Assembly: GCF_905220365.1 (NCBI RefSeq)
Contig: NC_061143.1
Coordinates: forward strand, 7,316,001 to 7,380,000
Source of the DNA: Vanessa cardui
Lineage: Eukaryota; Arthropoda; Insecta; Lepidoptera; Nymphalidae
Direction of reading: 5' to 3'
DNA length: 64,000 bases
Below are positions 61,281 to 64,000 of the stretch, piece by piece (positions within the stretch are counted from its first letter, which is position 1; each line of letters starts with the position of its first letter). Under the pieces are notes generated by a model, which was given only the letters and a program-made list of their open reading frames with translations, did no database searches and was not told the DNA's origin. The position numbers and the translations under genes were made by a program.

Positions 61281-61588
61281 CATTATTTTGTTCCAGCGTT
61301 TTCTTTCGACTTTGATTTGATTTTAAATTGCGTGATCAATCTAGTCACCTTCGCTTTATGAAGCTGTCACTTGATGAAATATAATTCACTCCATACACTG
61401 TCAATGTGTCGCATACCTAGGCACCTAAGATGCTGCTGGTGTTTCATGCCGGTAATTACATGCCATGCCATAAAACGTGACACGGGAACATATATAGCAT
61501 TTGTGTGTATTTTTAACATAGGAGTGGGAGATACCCAGGCTTTTATTCATAGAGCCATTCGACTAGTGCGGTCTTGAATTTTTACTAA

Positions 61589-61670
61589 ATAATTAATGAT
61601 TAAACGAACTTACCTGTAAGTGAAGTTCTATCATAATTATACGAAGTGCTTCGTCCGAAGAGATTAGTAA
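61589..61670 (+). repeat. DIRS terminal inverted arm, left
   Basis: 82 bp from ATAATTAATGATTAAACGAA to GAAGAGATTAGTAA. Exact reverse complement of 61919-62000 as read here. The last 25 bases overlap the direct repeat that begins near 61646. Confidence 0.9.
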
Positions 61671-61918
61671 TGTGTGAGTATTATTGAACAAAATGTAGTA
61701 ACGCATAGGTGACACCACTTCATCACTATAGTTTAGAAAAAACAAATAGCCACTACTAAAATGGCAACACTAAAAACAAAAAAATAGACAAGGTATGTTC
61801 CTACCCCACCCAAGTCAGCCCACCTGCTATGAATTTACTCCACAGCCCCTCAATTAGTTTAAAGATTATTGGATATTTCCTCCATCAATCATTGCGGGCT
61901 GCTTAGGGAGGGTGGGTG

Positions 61919-62000
61919 TTACTAATCTCTTCGGACGAAGCACTTCGTATAATTATGATAGAACTTCACTTACAGGTAAGTTCGTTTAATCATTAATTAT
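61919..62000 (-). repeat. DIRS terminal inverted arm, right
   Basis: Partner of the arm at 61589-61670, separated by a 248-bp spacer. It is followed at once by the second direct repeat (62004-62056, GTGCTTCGTCC ... TTGAACAAAATGTAG). The A-B/B'-A type layout resembles DIRS ends that template circular DNA. Confidence 0.9.
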
Positions 62001-62214
62001 ACTCGTGCTTCGTCCTCGAGATTAGTAATGTGTGAGTATTATTGAACAAAATGTAGATGTTGAGAGTGAGTGGAGGGAATATCGTAAATAATAAAGATAA
62101 TGGTATAGATCACCAATCTTTATTTATCATAAAGAAAAAATAATACATGAAATTAAAATGATCACAAGAAAATACAACTTTGTAATTTTTGATTAATTTA
62201 CATAGCATACTTAA

Positions 62215-63213
62215 TCAAAGAGAACATACTGTTCGCGCTAGTGCCATGTTATCTTCATTATGAATAACAGGTCTGTTATAAAAACGGGCAAAGGTAGTGG
62301 AATTGCCGCTCCATCCGGCAGTTTGCCTAATAACATCTAGATTGACTCCTAGTTTATGGGCAATGGATGTCGAAGCATGCCTAGTGCTGTGGGAAGAAAA
62401 TACAGAGACGTCAATTCCACTAGCTTTTAAAGCAGACTTAATCCAGCGACTAAGGGTTTGAGTTGAAACGCCTGTATGGGGCTTATGAACTCTAATAAAA
62501 AGTTGTGAAGATTGACGCAGGTCTTTAGTTTTATTTACATATGCCATAAGGGTCTTTGCAGGACATATCTCTGGGCGTTCGCCAAAGAAAGGTAAATAAA
62601 GGATCGGATGCTTTGCACCTACTTTGGATGATTTAATTAGTTCCGTGATCCTAATAATTATTTGATCTTTTAAGATAATGATTTGATCGGTTTTAATTTT
62701 GGATAGCGTTTGCACCCTGTGAGCAGTAACAAGAGCAAGCAGGGTAATACATTTTTTTGAAAGTTGGTCAAGTGTTAAGCTTTCATTAGGAAATAGGGTA
62801 GCTAGATGGTTTATAACCAAGCTTGCATCCCATGTAGCGCTATACCGTGGTAGCGGTGGTCTTAGCTTGTACACGCCTTTACAAAATCTCGCAAGTCTAT
62901 CATCATCGGATATATTACCAACAATTAAGGAAAGCGCAGCTCTATGGCTATTAATTGTCCCATATTGACCGCCATCGTTAAATATTTTTGTAAGGAATTC
63001 TATGACCATCGGGATTGATGGCGCATACATGTTAATTGAGTTATTAGAACAAAAATTATACCATCGTTTAAGGCAGACATCATACTGCTTTACAGTGTTT
63101 TCCGACAAGGAAGCCAGAACGATGTCTAATGCGGATTCTGGGATGCATCGCTGTTGCAGCGCCGGGCGGATAACATTCCGACCGCCAGGGTAGTGTGTGC
63201 TTGAATGTTCTGG
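62215..63213 (-). CDS. DIRS tyrosine recombinase (phage-integrase fold)
   Basis: The frame is open from a TAG at 63216-63214 down to the stop at 62215 (332 codons). Its first 30 codons overlap the end of the RNase H frame, and no clear AUG opens it, so translation by frameshift or reinitiation is likely. It starts HYPGGRNVIRPALQ, then a SAM-like core-binding domain (TVKQYDVCLKRWYNFCS) and a catalytic domain. Visible catalytic residues are Arg in TAHRVQTLS, the H-x-x-R box in SSHSTRHAS, and Tyr in TFARFYNRP. All are present, so the enzyme looks competent. In DIRS elements it inserts circular DNA without target-site duplication. Confidence 0.85.
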   Translation of the reverse strand, partial: PEHSSTHYPGGRNVIRPALQQRCIPESALDIVLASLSENTVKQYDVCLKRWYNFCSNNSINMYAPSIPMVIEFLTKIFNDGGQYGTINSHRAALSLIVGNISDDDRLARFCKGVYKLRPPLPRYSATWDASLVINHLATLFPNESLTLDQLSKKCITLLALVTAHRVQTLSKIKTDQIIILKDQIIIRITELIKSSKVGAKHPILYLPFFGERPEICPAKTLMAYVNKTKDLRQSSQLFIRVHKPHTGVSTQTLSRWIKSALKASGIDVSVFSSHSTRHASTSIAHKLGVNLDVIRQTAGWSGNSTTFARFYNRPVIHNEDNMALARTVCSL

Positions 63214-64000
63214 CTAGAATTTGGAATTATGACATCATTAGCTCTTAGCTTTATTACATCTGAAGAGAGAAGTCGCGTAAATAGAGGGTACCAGGGTTGT
63301 GTAGGCCAATCAGGCATCACGACAATTCCTTTAGCTTTATCTGATATTATTTTTCTTAGTGTTTTAAGTATAACTGCTACTGGTGGAAAAGCATAAAAAA
63401 AGTATTTGGACCAGTCTAACGTGAAAGCGTCAAATGCATAGGCTTCAGGGTCTCTGTGCCAAGAGGCATAAATATTACATTTCTTATTAATTCGACTGGC
63501 AAATAAATCAATTTCGGGGACTTGAAAATGATCTACTACTTTTTGAAAACCTGAGGCAGATAACTCCCATTCAATATCAGGGTGCGTTCTTCTGGATTCC
63601 TTATCAGCAACTACATTATCTGATGATCTTATATATGACGCTACAATAAATATTTTGCGAGTTTCACACCACTGCCATATATCTTTTGTGACCCTATTCA
63701 GGTGGGAATATTGGACACCACCCATGCGATTTATATAACTAACGGCAATGGTATTGGCAATACGCATTAAAATTTGACAGTTAAAATATTTTTTGCAAAT
63801 ATTTTTTAGAGCGAAATAGGCAGCTAGAAGTTCTAGTTCGTTAAAATGCAATTGTAATTCACTTTTTGACCAACGACCACCGGCTTTTTGCCCATCACAT
63901 GCCGCACCCCACCCAGACGTTGAGGCGTCAGAGAATATCTCCAAGACATAGTTATCGTTCCTAATTCTATGTACAGAATCATTGATAACATCAAGCCACC
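63126..64000 (-). CDS. DIRS polyprotein C-terminal part: RNase H and flanking domain (partial)
   Basis: Open from the window edge to a stop at 63126 (291 codons visible). LEIFSDASTSGWGA holds the first Asp of RNase H, HFNELELLA its Glu, and VVADKESR its last catalytic region. The segment after it (EIDLFASRINKKC, YAFPPVAVI, GIVVMPDWP) is the domain seen downstream of RNase H in DIRS-type polyproteins. The reverse transcriptase should lie beyond 64000. No frameshift or stop breaks the visible part. Confidence 0.85.
   Translation of the reverse strand, partial: WLDVINDSVHRIRNDNYVLEIFSDASTSGWGAACDGQKAGGRWSKSELQLHFNELELLAAYFALKNICKKYFNCQILMRIANTIAVSYINRMGGVQYSHLNRVTKDIWQWCETRKIFIVASYIRSSDNVVADKESRRTHPDIEWELSASGFQKVVDHFQVPEIDLFASRINKKCNIYASWHRDPEAYAFDAFTLDWSKYFFYAFPPVAVILKTLRKIISDKAKGIVVMPDWPTQPWYPLFTRLLSSDVIKLRANDVIIPNSSQNIQAHTTLAVGMLSARRCNSDASQNPH

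Larger units (their letters stand above)
56556..61588. other. Intergenic region between ING1 and the DIRS element
   Basis: Five kilobases without a supported gene. It holds a nearly complete SINE (58059-58362), palindromes at 57278-57328, 60152-60199 and 61257-61280, and a short GAAT repeat near 59990. Other frames are short and of random composition. Confidence 0.5.
61589..64000 (-). mobile_element. DIRS-type tyrosine-recombinase retrotransposon, 3' part
   Basis: Minus-strand element cut by the right edge. From the right it has a reading frame with RNase H, an overlapping tyrosine recombinase, and about 630 bp of non-coding end. That end contains two 82-bp segments in perfect inverted orientation (61589-61670 and 61919-62000) and two 53-bp segments in direct orientation (61646-61698 and 62004-62056). 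Order RT-RH-YR with complex inverted ends and no integrase is characteristic of the DIRS order. The reverse transcriptase and 5' end lie beyond 64000. The left boundary is set at the outer inverted arm and could be further left. Confidence 0.85.

Noticed and set aside
61371..61577. 68-codon plus frame left of the DIRS element
   Set aside because: No domain, no splice context, and it ends just before the inverted arm; probably chance.

Overview
This is animal nuclear DNA, AT-rich and intron-bearing, and the gene set (trithorax, a Rad6-type E2, RASSF8, ING1, CCDC174, REXO1) is that of an insect. A tRNA-headed SINE family ending in (TTG)n, seen three times, together with the overall base composition and the DIRS retroelement, points to Lepidoptera, probably a nymphalid-like butterfly. 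That placement rests on recalled repeat families and was not tested by any search.

Layout: ten host genes fill about 1-56.6 kb and alternate strictly in strand: a Ly6-like secreted/GPI protein (+), CCDC174 (-), Ubc6/Rad6 (+), REXO1 (-), BLOC1S4/cappuccino (+), dUTPase (-), trithorax (+, about 16 kb), a Tctex-type dynein light chain (-), RASSF8 (+) and ING1 (-). The result is a chain of head-to-head and tail-to-tail pairs. BLOC1S4 and dUTPase stop codons are only 90 bp apart. I rebuilt every gene from exon phase and splice sites, and all reading frames close without a remainder. Two first exons had to be found by hand: the Ly6 signal-peptide exon lies 5 kb upstream of the rest, and the trithorax N-terminal exon lies 1 kb upstream of exon 2.

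From about 56.6 kb to 61.6 kb the window is intergenic, with one full-length SINE and several palindromes. From 61.6 kb to the right edge is the 3' part of a DIRS-type tyrosine-recombinase retrotransposon on the minus strand. It has an open RNase H reading frame, an overlapping intact recombinase, and an 82-bp inverted repeat plus a 53-bp direct repeat at its end. The element runs off the window.

Functionally, three genes belong to one chromatin axis: Ubc6 (H2B ubiquitylation), trithorax (H3K4 methylation) and ING1 (H3K4me3 reader). The others serve nucleotide-pool hygiene (dUTPase), RNA processing or turnover (REXO1, CCDC174), lysosome-related organelles (BLOC1S4), dynein transport and junction/Ras signalling. 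Nothing shows that they form an operon-like unit. The least explained observations are a 60-codon frame that abuts BLOC1S4 in the same frame behind one TAA, an 860-residue Asn/Met/Gln/His-rich tract and a ubiquitin-interacting-like motif in trithorax, and the terminal architecture of the DIRS element.
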